Shown here: one piece after another, positions 7,951 to 16,610 of the stretch | Layout of the letters: each line of letters begins with the position of its first letter | How positions within the stretch are numbered: position 1 is the stretch's first letter | Assembly: GCA_002726335.1 (NCBI GenBank) | Contig: PBSR01000118.1 | Location: 1-52,103 of the forward strand | Origin: Gemmatimonadaceae bacterium | GTDB lineage: Bacteria > Latescibacterota > UBA2968 > UBA8231 | Direction of reading: 5' to 3' | DNA length: 52,103 nt | The notes under the pieces: generated by a model | Databases searched by the model: none | The model's input: only the letters and a program-made list of their open reading frames with translations | What the model was told of the DNA's origin: nothing | Program-made: the position numbers and the translations under genes

Positions 7951-9447
7951 ATGAAACGAGTATCTCAGCTTCGCGATCTGTCCGAAGATCATCACCACGG
8001 CCTGGTTCTGGCGCGAAAGGCGAAGAGGGCCGCATCCGGTCCGGACGGGACTGTAACCGAGGTGTGGGCCGAGGTGGAGGCAGCCTTCAAGGGCGAGCTG
8101 GAATCGCACTTCGAGATCGAAGAGTCGTTCATCGGCGAGGCCCTGCGAGCGGCCGGCGAGTCACAGCTTGTCCAGCGACTTGCCGACGAGCACCAGGTGC
8201 TTCGGGGGCTCTTCATGCCCGGGCAAGGGCGGGCAGTGGACGATCTGCAGCGTTTTGGCGAACTCCTGGAGCGACACATCCGGTTCGAGGAACGGGAACT
8301 GTTCCAGGTCGCCCAGGACAAGCTGAGCAGCGACGAACTCGACGTCGTCGCGGCAGCCTGCAGCAAGAGACGGACAGAGCTGACGTTGGTGATCCACAGT
8401 CTGTGCAAGCAGGATCCCGAGCCCATCTCAACTGCCTTTGATGAGATCGGCTGGAACCGACCCGTGGCTCAGTACGAGACCTACCTGGATCAACAGGAGG
8501 CGGGCGATCTGCATGTGCTGGTGGCGACGGTGGAGGGCCTGTTCGCGGGATATGTCACAGTCAAGTGGGAGACGGACTATGCGCCGTTCGCGGATGCCGG
8601 AGTACCCGAAATCCAGGACCTCAATGTGCTGCCCCAGCACCGCCGTGGTGGGATCGGCACCGCCTTGATGGAGGCAGCAGAGGCGCTGGTCGGAGAGCGC
8701 TCGTCCACCGTTGGCATTGGCGTCGGCATGTACCCGGACTACGGCAACGCGCAGAGACTCTATGTGCTGCGCGGCTACGTACCGGATGGTCGAGGACTGA
8801 CCTACAATGGCAGGATACTCGAACCCATGGAGTCCACCGTGAACGACGACGATCTCGTTCTCTATTTCACGAAGGCACTGGTCCAGAGCGATGATGGCCT
8901 ACGGGAGTCGTCTCCTGAGTCGACGCCGGTGGGCCGCCTCATCTTTCGGCGCTGGCACCATCTGTATTCAAGATGTGGCTCCGGGCGTATGCGAGCCGAA
9001 GATCTGAGAATCACGCCCTTCAGCCCTCTGCATCAGTTGGCAACTCGCAAGCTGATCCTGGTGGGCCTGGGTGAGCACTGGGGCTGGATCGATGAGCACA
9101 TCAATACGGATCTCGAAGATATCGAGGCATCCTATGCCGGCGGCGATTTCGTCCTCGGTTGGCTGGGGGACAGGCTGGTCGCTACCGGGGCACTGATTCC
9201 CGAAGAGGAGCACACGAGACGGATTGTCAGGATGAGTGTGGCCAGGCGATTCCGCAGGCAGGGTTATGGGCACCAGATTCTTGACCATCTGCTGGCTATC
9301 GCGAAGAAGGCCGGGATAGGACGAGTGGTTGTGGAGACCACAGAGACGTGGGACGAGACAATCGCGTTTTACAGAGCGTATGGCTTTCAGATTGACGGGC
9401 ACCGCAGCGGCGATGTTCACATGTCACTTGATCTCGATCAGGCCTGA
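7951..9447 (+). CDS. Hemerythrin-like HHE domain fused to two GNAT acetyltransferase domains
   Basis: 498 residues in three parts. Residues 1-150 are a four-helix HHE domain with a His/Glu pattern (DLSEDHHHGL, LESHFEIEESF, LADEHQVL, LERHIRFEERELF) suited to a di-iron or other cation site. Residues ~165-320 are a GNAT domain with the acetyl-CoA loop PQHRRGGIGTALM. Residues ~355-498 are a second GNAT with RRFRRQGYGHQIL. ATG 7951 has GAGGAG 9 bp upstream and matches the usual HHE start; a TTG at 7927 would add 8 residues. The combination suggests an acetyltransferase gated by metal, oxygen or redox state, but that is inference. Confidence 0.85.
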   Translation: MKRVSQLRDLSEDHHHGLVLARKAKRAASGPDGTVTEVWAEVEAAFKGELESHFEIEESFIGEALRAAGESQLVQRLADEHQVLRGLFMPGQGRAVDDLQRFGELLERHIRFEERELFQVAQDKLSSDELDVVAAACSKRRTELTLVIHSLCKQDPEPISTAFDEIGWNRPVAQYETYLDQQEAGDLHVLVATVEGLFAGYVTVKWETDYAPFADAGVPEIQDLNVLPQHRRGGIGTALMEAAEALVGERSSTVGIGVGMYPDYGNAQRLYVLRGYVPDGRGLTYNGRILEPMESTVNDDDLVLYFTKALVQSDDGLRESSPESTPVGRLIFRRWHHLYSRCGSGRMRAEDLRITPFSPLHQLATRKLILVGLGEHWGWIDEHINTDLEDIEASYAGGDFVLGWLGDRLVATGALIPEEEHTRRIVRMSVARRFRRQGYGHQILDHLLAIAKKAGIGRVVVETTETWDETIAFYRAYGFQIDGHRSGDVHMSLDLDQA

Positions 9448-9452
9448 CCACT

Positions 9453-9908
9453 TTGGCCGCACGAGATATACGGTTTCAGGGGGCGATCGTGCAGGAGGAC
9501 CGCATGCTCATCCTTCGCTACAAGCCACCGGAGGATTTCCCGTTCTGGCTGATTCCTGGTGGAGGACGAGAACCCGGGGAATCAGAGACCGAGTGCGTTG
9601 TACGTGAAGTGCTCGAGGAGACCCATCTGGTTGTGCATGTTGCACGACTGATTCTCGAGGTCGCTGCTCCTCGAGGAGACACCTACAGACTATTGCGTAC
9701 GTATCTGTGCCACCCGTTGGACGGAGTGGCCAGCCCCGGATATGAACCGGAGGCAGAGGCCGCAGACGTGGGCGAAATCACAGAGGTTCGATGGTTGCCG
9801 CTGCACGACGAGCATGACTGGCCCGACGATCTACGACAGGATCATATCAGTTACCCGCAGATCCATGAGATACGACGGATATTGGGTTATCTCGGCGGCG
9901 AGGAATAG
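9453..9908 (+). CDS. NUDIX hydrolase
   Basis: 151 residues with a full NUDIX box, GGREPGE...REVLEETHL, fitting GX5EX7REUXEEXGU. Enzymes of this family cleave nucleoside diphosphates linked to another moiety. The TTG at 9453, five bases after the previous stop, is chosen because the first beta strand (DIRFQGAIVQEDRMLIL) lies before the ATG at 9504, although that ATG has the better ribosome-binding site. Stop codon is TAG. Same strand and close spacing suggest co-transcription with the HHE-GNAT gene. Substrate unknown. Confidence 0.85.
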   Translation: MAARDIRFQGAIVQEDRMLILRYKPPEDFPFWLIPGGGREPGESETECVVREVLEETHLVVHVARLILEVAAPRGDTYRLLRTYLCHPLDGVASPGYEPEAEAADVGEITEVRWLPLHDEHDWPDDLRQDHISYPQIHEIRRILGYLGGEE

Positions 9909-9945
9909 TGCGCGCCGCGTCTGCCGGGGACGGGAAGGGGAGTAC

Positions 9946-10302
9946 GTGTCATTTCTAGACGAAGAGATGCCAGACCTGCGCACCGAACGTCTTGTGATCC
10001 GTCGGTTCACGATGGAGGATCTCGAAGATTTCCACCAGGTCCTGACCGGCGACCAGGACTGGTGGGACGATTGCAGCCTGGAGGGTGCCAGGGACGCACT
10101 GGCGTTCCGCATTCGGCAGACAGCCTACCACAACCCTCCCCTCGGATACCGTGCGGTTATTCTGCAGGACGAGGACCAGTTGATTGGAACGGTCGGATAT
10201 GAGTGCTATTTCCTGGATGCAGAGGAACGGGCCTGGCCTGGCGTTTTCGGCATGATCGAACAGGGCGATTTTCACCAACACCGGAGGAAGCTTGATGGGT
10301 AA
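9946..10302 (+). pseudogene. Truncated GNAT acetyltransferase
   Basis: 118 residues beginning at a GTG preceded by GGGGAG. The start LRTERLVIRRFTMEDLEDFHQV is the classic RimJ/RimL-type GNAT N-terminus. The protein ends just after FLDAEERAWPGVFGMIEQG, before the acetyl-CoA pyrophosphate loop (Q/RxxGxG/A) and the second half of the fold; the family is usually about 170-180 residues. The end runs into the ribosome-binding site and start of the next gene, as if a deletion joined the two. Unlikely to be an active acetyltransferase. Confidence 0.6.
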
Positions 10303-10845
10303 GGTCTTCGACGAAATCACCCCTGAGTTGAGCCAATGGATCGAGCAACAGCACATGTTCTTCGTCGGCTCGGCGCCACTGCAGTCTGACGGCCACATCA
10401 ATTGCTCGCCGAAGGGCATGGACACTTTTCGAATCCTCGGGAAACAAGATGTCGCTTACATCGATATCACTGGAAGTGGTGCCGAGACGATCGCCCATCT
10501 TCGCGAGAATGGCCGGATCGTGTTCATGTTCTGTGCGTTTTCGGGGTCACCCAGGATTGTTCGCCTACACGGCCATGGAGAGGTTCTGACACCAGGCCAA
10601 CCAGAGTTTGCCAGCTTCTCGGAACGATTTCCCGATCACATCGCGTGAGAAGCATCATCTCATGCAAGGTTGGCCGCATCAGCGATTCGTGTGGCTATGC
10701 CGTCCCCCAGTATGAATTCGTGGGTGAGAGAGACGTCCTGACCAAGTGGGCGATCGCCAAGACCGAGTCGGGACTGGCGGACTACCGAAGAGAGAAGAAC
10801 GCCACAAGCATCGATGGTCTGCCCGGGTTTCCTGCTGATTCGTGA
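10295..10845 (+). pseudogene. Pyridoxamine 5'-phosphate oxidase-like protein, frameshifted
   Basis: The ATG at 10295 has GGAGG 7 bp upstream. Frame 1 gives 117 residues (MGKVFDEITPELSQWIEQQHMFFVGSAPL...) ending at a TGA at 10646-10648, straight after FPDHIA. Reading continues in the -1 frame from GTG 10645: VRSIISCKVGRISDSCGYAVPQYEF to GLPGF, the usual C-terminal part of this ~180-residue flavin-reductase/PNPOx-like family. One base missing around 10641-10645 would restore FPDHIGVRSII. Either a genuine frameshift or an assembly error. Substrate of the intact family unknown. Confidence 0.7.
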
Positions 10846-10965
10846 CGGAGCCAGGAGTCCGGTGACGACGACGCGCCCGTCGAGCCCAGACGGGCCGAAC
10901 ACACCTTGCCCGAGGGCTCCCGATTCACGTTACTGGGCTCTCACCCCGCTATCGATTCCGAGCCC

Positions 10966-12948
10966 ATGTCGCGTCATGCTTTAGTAGGTTGGCCCATCCT
11001 CTTGCTGATGCTGGCACCCTCGTGGGTGCAGGGCCAGGCCGACACAGCAGCGGGCACGATCCTCCGTGTCACTTCCACCGACCTGTTGCCCCTCACCGGC
11101 ACCTGGCGGTACAGCACGGAAGATGAGCCAGGGTTCTCGAGCCCCTCATTTGACGATCGAGCCTGGCCCGAGATCTCCACACCAGGGCAGTGGCACATCC
11201 TTGGAATCGACTCGGATGTCGTCTGGTATCGGCGGCACTTCCTTGTTGCAGAAACGCTTCGAGACACACCTCTCGCTCTGGAGATCCCACTGATCGCCGA
11301 CGCCCATGAGATGTACGTGAACGGTGTCCGGGTCGGAGGTCGCGGGAAGATTGCCGTCGATGGCACGCTGGAGCAGAGGAGCAACCGGCCCGGTGTGTAT
11401 CGGATCCCCCCAGGGGTGCTCCGCTTCGGGTCCCCTGTGAATGTGATCGCCATGCGGGTGGCGGACAACGTCGGCTGGGGGGGTGTGGTGCGGCCGGAGT
11501 TCTACATCGGGGGGGAGCGCCGGATCACGCGCGATTTCGAGCTCCAGCTCATGCGCCGGGCAGGGCTCTGTCTGGCGTTCCTGGTTACGGGGCTTCTCTA
11601 TCTGGTCTTCTATCTTGGGAGTCGTCAGCCCACCTACCTGTACTATGCTCTGTTCTCATCTCTGAGCGGTGTCGAGGCGGCGGCGCTCGCCTCGACGGGC
11701 TACTGGCTCAGCGATTCGTTTATCTTCAATCACATCCTGCAGCACGGCCCCTATCATCTGTTCGCCTTCGCCCTGACAGGCTTTCTCCACACGTTCTTCG
11801 AACTGGAAACGCGGGTCGCATTCTGGGTGCGGGTCGTGACGATTCCACTTCTCGTCGTCTTCGTCCTTGGATGTTTCAGTCTGACCTTCCTGAAGGTCTA
11901 TGCCCTCTACACCTTGCCGATCGTCCTCGGCCTGATCGTGCTTACCATGGGCTACGGGGCGTACGTGATCGTTTCGTCTGCGAGCCGGCTCGAGGCCGGC
12001 GCGCAGATCATGCTTGGGGGCCTCGTCGTGCTGGCCATGGCGATCTTGAACGACGTGCTCAACTACTTCAAGGTCTTCGATACGTTCCGCGTCGTGCCGG
12101 AAGGGATGTTGGTGTTCACCGGAAGCATGGGTGCCGCGGTGGCCTACCGATTCGCTGAGATCTATCAACGGAGCGAAAGGCTGAAGAGACAACAGCAGGA
12201 GGAACGGGCGCTGCTTGCCGCGCAGGAGGAGGAGCTACAGACCGCCCGCCAGATGCAGATGGGACTGATGCCGGCTTCGCCGCCCAGCGTGACGGAACTG
12301 GATGTGGCGGGGAGGTGTCAGACAGCCAACCATGTGGGCGGGGATCTGTTTCAGTATTTCACCAGACGGAATGAACTCTCGGTCGCCATTGCGGATGTCA
12401 CGGGCCATGCGATGGTGGCCGCCATCCCGGTGGTGATGTTCAGCGGCATCCTCGACCGGGAGATGGAATTGCAGATCGAGCTGGGTGATCGCTTTGGTGG
12501 CCTGAATCGTTCCCTCTGTCGCTCTCTCGGTGAGCGAACGTTCATCTGCTTCACGATGGCCGAGATCGATACTGACTCAAGGAGGCTCCGGCTCGCCTCC
12601 TGTGGTTCGCCCTACCCGCTGCACGTCCACAACGATACCATCACCGAACTCAAGATCGACGGCTACCCCCTTGGCGTAACCGAGAACTCGACCTACGACG
12701 TGATCGAGGCGCAGCTTTCAGCCGGCGACTATCTGGTGATGTACTCCGATGGCATCCCCGAGACGGTGAACGCCGATAAGACGATGTTCGGCTACGGGCA
12801 GACCATCAACACCGTACGCGAAGCGTGTGCCGAAGGGATCGCGGCTGAGGAGCTGGTGGATCGACTCATGTTGCGGGCGCGTCGTTTCGCCGGAGACGAA
12901 CCACAGTCTGATGACATGACGTGCGTCGTGGTGAAGGTGGAGGGATGA
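10966..12948 (+). CDS. 7TM receptor-like protein with SpoIIE/PP2C-type phosphatase domain
   Basis: 660 residues. A signal peptide (LVGWPILLLMLAPSWVQGQA) leads into an extracellular jelly-roll domain at ~25-185 similar to GH2 sugar-binding domains (LTGTWRYS, FDDRAWPEI, MYVNGVRVG). Then come seven hydrophobic segments at ~190-400, a short coiled coil (~405-440), and a SpoIIE phosphatase with GGDLFQ, IADVTGHAMVAA, YSDGIPE and QSDDMTC metal-binding Asp residues. Such proteins sense an external ligand and dephosphorylate an anti-anti-sigma factor (RsbU logic). ATG 10966 starts the signal peptide; a TTG at 10906 adds 20 unlikely residues. No partner switch genes are nearby. Confidence 0.85.
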   Translation: MSRHALVGWPILLLMLAPSWVQGQADTAAGTILRVTSTDLLPLTGTWRYSTEDEPGFSSPSFDDRAWPEISTPGQWHILGIDSDVVWYRRHFLVAETLRDTPLALEIPLIADAHEMYVNGVRVGGRGKIAVDGTLEQRSNRPGVYRIPPGVLRFGSPVNVIAMRVADNVGWGGVVRPEFYIGGERRITRDFELQLMRRAGLCLAFLVTGLLYLVFYLGSRQPTYLYYALFSSLSGVEAAALASTGYWLSDSFIFNHILQHGPYHLFAFALTGFLHTFFELETRVAFWVRVVTIPLLVVFVLGCFSLTFLKVYALYTLPIVLGLIVLTMGYGAYVIVSSASRLEAGAQIMLGGLVVLAMAILNDVLNYFKVFDTFRVVPEGMLVFTGSMGAAVAYRFAEIYQRSERLKRQQQEERALLAAQEEELQTARQMQMGLMPASPPSVTELDVAGRCQTANHVGGDLFQYFTRRNELSVAIADVTGHAMVAAIPVVMFSGILDREMELQIELGDRFGGLNRSLCRSLGERTFICFTMAEIDTDSRRLRLASCGSPYPLHVHNDTITELKIDGYPLGVTENSTYDVIEAQLSAGDYLVMYSDGIPETVNADKTMFGYGQTINTVREACAEGIAAEELVDRLMLRARRFAGDEPQSDDMTCVVVKVEG

Positions 12949-12984
12949 AGACGTCGGTCACCACTGTCCACACATCACATGATG

Positions 12985-13002
12985 AAGGAGGAACTGTCCA
13001 TG
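12985..13002 (+). promoter_or_regulatory. Strong ribosome-binding site and ATG upstream of an in-frame TAG
   Basis: AAGGAGG at 12985-12991 lies 8 bp before the ATG at 13000. The frame opened there reads MSDTSSKTIA, then TAG at 13030-13032, then CSGPMFSPGN without a frame change. The ATG at 13045 after the TAG has no ribosome-binding site. This site therefore argues that translation was meant to begin at 13000. Confidence 0.75.
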
Positions 13003-13962
13003 TCTGATACCAGCTCAAAGACCATCGCGTAGTGCTCGGGGCCAATGTTCTCGCCCGGCAACCTGTACACCGGAAAGAACATCGCCACGGTATTCGAGGA
13101 CGCGGACTACGCGACGTACCTGCCGCCGCGCGACGGTCTGGAGGTGGCAAAGATCATGAACCTGGGAAAGATGGGCTTCCCGGATGCTGGCATCATCAAG
13201 ACGCTCACCGACGACGTATACAAGGCCATTTTCGCCCTCGACGTCTATCAGCTCATCGAGCGGTGCGATGTACTGGTATTCAACATGAATGGCAGGGCCG
13301 CGGACGACGGCAGCATCTCAGAGACGGCAATGGCCTATGCCCTCGGAAAACCACTGGTCATCTACAAGGATGATCCCCGGTCAGAATTCAACGGCCGCGA
13401 CAACCCCTTGCTTACGGGCCTGAGCCTCACATTCGCCACCGAATCCTGTCAGGCCGACCTCCCCGGTGCCTTGAAAGCCGTGCAGGAGCAGTTCACGTTC
13501 CCGAGTACGGACCAGATCATGGCCAATCTCCCCGACACGGTACGTGGAGCGGTGGACGCGGGAAGAGCAATCTGGAACATCAAATGCGACTACGAGAAGC
13601 GAATCGGGGAGGACAAAGAGACGCCGTCCACAACATCAACCCTCGCGGGGCTGGTCAGCAGCGCCGTCCCGGCGCTTGGCGGGGCGGGCGCTGACAAGCT
13701 CGGGGAAATGATCCTTGCCGAGATCGTCGCTCTCGGGAAGAAACTCGGGATTCCGGGCCTTGATGGCGGGGAGAGCAGCATCAGTCAGGAACTGGGCAAG
13801 ATGCTCGCCATGCTGAAGCTGGGTCTGAAGGATCTCTACAAGATCTTCATCCTGCTTTTGGTCCTCAAGGATCACCTCAGCGAAGTCGAACTCATTCTGG
13901 CGTACTTCCAGACGTACAAGCTTCCGGACGCCGACAGTCTCAAGGACCCCTGCGCCGGCTGA
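13000..13962 (+). CDS. Nucleoside 2-deoxyribosyltransferase-like protein with in-frame amber at codon 11
   Basis: Residues after the TAG include GPMFSPGNLYTGKNIA, LPPRDGLEV and DDGSISETAMAYALGKP, which follow the family pattern (Y-L-A-G-P-L-F near the start; D-S-G-T-x-x-E-x-G-x-A-x-A-x-G-K-P later). The TAG falls exactly on the conserved first-strand Tyr, one base from TAC. The family exchanges or removes bases from deoxynucleosides, and relatives act in signalling. Residues ~200-321 form an extension with a hydrophobic stretch (LYKIFILLLVL). If the TAG is a true stop, only 13045-13962 (305 aa, without the first strand) could be made. It follows the SpoIIE phosphatase by 51 bp. Confidence 0.7.
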
Positions 13963-14063
13963 CTGACCCCCAAGAGGCTGGTTGCCGAGACGATCATTGG
14001 TCTCGAATTACTGAATAGGGGAGCGGGCCGTCCGGTCTGCGCAACAAAGCACAGGAGAACGGT

Positions 14064-15188
14064 ATGGCCATGACTCCACGGGAGCGGATCTTGCGAGCTC
14101 TGCACCGACAGCTGCCGGATCGGACACCTACCGATGGCTGGTTTCACCCCGTCGTTCAGACTCGACTCAAGCAACACTACCAGACCGACTCCTGGGAACA
14201 GGTCCTCGCCGAACTGGGGGTGGAAGGCTGGGCCGGCTGTGGCGTGGGACTGCGATTCCCGGAATGGGAGGAGCGCCGGACTGAACGCCCCGGGGCGGCG
14301 CCGGGTCAGCGCAATCTGTGGCTCGACGAGAACACCCACGAGGACGGCTGGGGAGTGCAGCATCGTATCGGCGCAGGTGGCTGGTACGAAGAGTGGGTGG
14401 ACGGTCCGTTGACACGGGCAGAGAGCGTGCGGGATGTCGACCAGTGCGGATTGCCCACGGCGGACAATATCGTCGAGCCGGACAACTACGAGGAACGGGT
14501 TGCCGACCTGAAGCAATCGGGGCAGTTCGTCAGCGGCGGCATCCCAAATCCGTACAAGATGGCGTGGATGCTGCGCGGCATGGACAACGTACTCGCCGAC
14601 TACCTGATCAACCGGCCCCTGCTCGAAGCGCTCTACGATCGGTTGTACGCGCTCTACACAGAGATGGCGGTGCGCATGACCCGTGGCGGTGTCGACATGA
14701 TCACGATCACCGGCGACATCGCCATGCAGGATCGAATCATCATGGGGCCGGACACCTGGCGGGCCGTCGACCGCCCCCGGCTGCAGGCGCTGATCGACGC
14801 CTGTCGCGCCGTGAACCCCGATGTGCTGCTCTACATCCACTCCGACGGTGATGTCACCGACCTGATGCAGGACTTCGTCGATATGGGCTTCGACGTGGTG
14901 AATCCGCTGCAGCCGGAGTGTATCGATCCGGCCGAGGTGAAACGCCTGTACGGTGACCGCATCGCCCTGCACGGTGGGGTGAGTCTGCAGAAGACATTGC
15001 CCTTCGGTACCACGGACGAGGTGCGCGACGAGGTCGAGCAGTTGATCCGCAGCTGTGGTTACGACGGTGGCCTGGTGGTGTTTCCGTCCAACGTCATCCA
15101 GCCCGATACGCCTATCGAGAACATCGTCGCCTGCTTTCATGCGGCGCGCGATTTCGACCTGGCCACCCTCGACGGTGTGCCTTCGTGA
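14064..15188 (+). CDS. Uroporphyrinogen decarboxylase-family protein (methyltransferase-like)
   Basis: 374 residues on the URO-D TIM barrel (MTPRERILRALHRQLPDRTPTDGWFH start). The C-terminal half has YIHSDGDVTDLMQDFVDMGFDVVNPLQP and RIALHGGVSLQKTLPFGT. The HxC zinc motif of corrinoid methyltransferases such as MtaA/MtbA is HSDG here, typical of a large uncharacterised subgroup. No heme genes lie nearby, so a heme role is unlikely. Its stop overlaps the GTG of the MttB-like gene by 4 bp, suggesting a paired methyl-transfer or one-carbon function. It is the first gene of the run to 24,839. Confidence 0.85.
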   Translation: MAMTPRERILRALHRQLPDRTPTDGWFHPVVQTRLKQHYQTDSWEQVLAELGVEGWAGCGVGLRFPEWEERRTERPGAAPGQRNLWLDENTHEDGWGVQHRIGAGGWYEEWVDGPLTRAESVRDVDQCGLPTADNIVEPDNYEERVADLKQSGQFVSGGIPNPYKMAWMLRGMDNVLADYLINRPLLEALYDRLYALYTEMAVRMTRGGVDMITITGDIAMQDRIIMGPDTWRAVDRPRLQALIDACRAVNPDVLLYIHSDGDVTDLMQDFVDMGFDVVNPLQPECIDPAEVKRLYGDRIALHGGVSLQKTLPFGTTDEVRDEVEQLIRSCGYDGGLVVFPSNVIQPDTPIENIVACFHAARDFDLATLDGVPS

Positions 15189-16600
15189 CTCACGGTTTTG
15201 GCTCATTGCAGGACACGCAGGCTGAACGGATCGATGCGCTGAGTCTGGAGATCCTTCAGCGCGTCGGTGTCGGTGTGGACGAGGCACTGGTGCGCTCACG
15301 GTTGGCCGAACGCGGGGCCCGCGTGGACGAGGGGGCAGGCCGTGTCTACCTGACCGAAGACGTCCTGCGCGGGCTGCTGGCCGACGCCCCCGCCGACGTA
15401 CGCTTCGGCCAGCGCACCGGAGACACGCATACTGTGGGGGCGTGCGCCGGGGGCACGGTCCGGTGGCCGGGCAACGCTCTGTACCTGGTGGATGGCGCCC
15501 AGCGACGAACGCTGACGGCCGACGACTTCGCCAGACTCACCAGGCTGGTGGACCGTCTCGACAACGTGCAGGGCATGGTCGGCGTGTCGGTGGGCGACTT
15601 CGAGCCGACGGTGAGAGACTTCTGCACGCTGCGACTCATGGCGCAGCACACGGGCAAACACCTGCGCCCGGTGATCACGTCCCTCTCCGGTGTCGATGCC
15701 GTCATGGAGATGACCGACGTGCTGGCAGCCGGTCGCGACGACTCTCCCATCAGCTTCGGCTACAGCGTCGTCAGCCCGCTGCGCTGGACGGCGACGGCGT
15801 TGCAACTGATCCAGCGCACATCGGGCCGTGGTCTGCCCTTCATGTTCAACGCTGAACCCCTGGCCGGCGGAACCTCCCCGGTGACGCTGGCCGGCTCGCT
15901 GGCCCAGGCACATGCCGAGACGCTTTCGGGAATCGCCATCGGCCAGGCCCTGGAGCCTGGCCGCCCCTGCCTCTACAACGCCGGCTTTGCCCACACACTG
16001 GATATGAAGAGCGCCGTCGCTCTGGGCGGGTCGGCGGAGGTGTTTCTCATGGCGACAGCCTCGGCCGACCTGGCACGGCGGTGGAGTCTGCCGTGTTCGA
16101 GCTGGGTCAGCTCGGAGGGGATGACGGAGGACGCCCAGGCTGCGGCGGAGAAGTCCATGGGGCTGACGCTGCACACACAGGCGGGGGTGAACCTGGTGTG
16201 GGGCATGGGCCAGCTCGAATCGCAGATGTCGATCTCGTTGGAACAACTCGTCATCGACGACGAGATCGCGGCCCAGGTGGACCGCCTGCAGCGGGGGATC
16301 ACGGTGGACGACGAGCATCTGGCGAGGCAGGTCCTGCTGGCCGATCCGGCTGAGCGCGGTGACCTGCTGGCCCACGAGCACACCCTGCGCTGGTTTCGCC
16401 AGGAGCTGGACGAGCTGCCCCTGGCAAACCGTACCCTGCGCGAGCGCTGGGAGGAAACCGGATCGCCGGATCTCAGGCAGCGCGCCATCGACCGGATCGC
16501 CGAGCTGCTGGCCGAGCCGGGCGAATCGTCCCTCACCGCAGACGAGGACGCCGAACTGCTGCGTATCGAGCAGAGCTTTCGGCGTCAGCTGGGGGGCTGA
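15185..16600 (+). CDS. Trimethylamine methyltransferase (MttB)-family protein, non-pyrrolysine type
   Basis: 471 residues. The start (DALSLEILQRVGVGVDEALV) and the core (FMFNAEPLAGGTSPVTLAGSLAQAHAETLSGIAIGQ) are MttB superfamily hallmarks. True trimethylamine enzymes carry pyrrolysine from an in-frame TAG; this frame has none, as in glycine-betaine-type MtgB relatives. Such enzymes move a methyl group from a quaternary or tertiary amine to a corrinoid protein. No corrinoid-binding protein gene is in this window. GTG start overlaps the URO-D-like stop (GTGA). Substrate inferred only as a methylated amine. Confidence 0.82.
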   Translation: MTHGFGSLQDTQAERIDALSLEILQRVGVGVDEALVRSRLAERGARVDEGAGRVYLTEDVLRGLLADAPADVRFGQRTGDTHTVGACAGGTVRWPGNALYLVDGAQRRTLTADDFARLTRLVDRLDNVQGMVGVSVGDFEPTVRDFCTLRLMAQHTGKHLRPVITSLSGVDAVMEMTDVLAAGRDDSPISFGYSVVSPLRWTATALQLIQRTSGRGLPFMFNAEPLAGGTSPVTLAGSLAQAHAETLSGIAIGQALEPGRPCLYNAGFAHTLDMKSAVALGGSAEVFLMATASADLARRWSLPCSSWVSSEGMTEDAQAAAEKSMGLTLHTQAGVNLVWGMGQLESQMSISLEQLVIDDEIAAQVDRLQRGITVDDEHLARQVLLADPAERGDLLAHEHTLRWFRQELDELPLANRTLRERWEETGSPDLRQRAIDRIAELLAEPGESSLTADEDAELLRIEQSFRRQLGG

Positions 16601-16610
16601 CGGGCAACCC

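Noticed and set aside
13986..14005. Inverted repeat CGAGAC-N8-GTCTCG as a terminator.
   Set aside because: Six-base stem and no T run; too weak to call.
15185..16600. Pyrrolysine-containing MttB linked to the TAG at 13030.
   Set aside because: The MttB-like frame has no TAG, and TAG ends several normal genes in the window.
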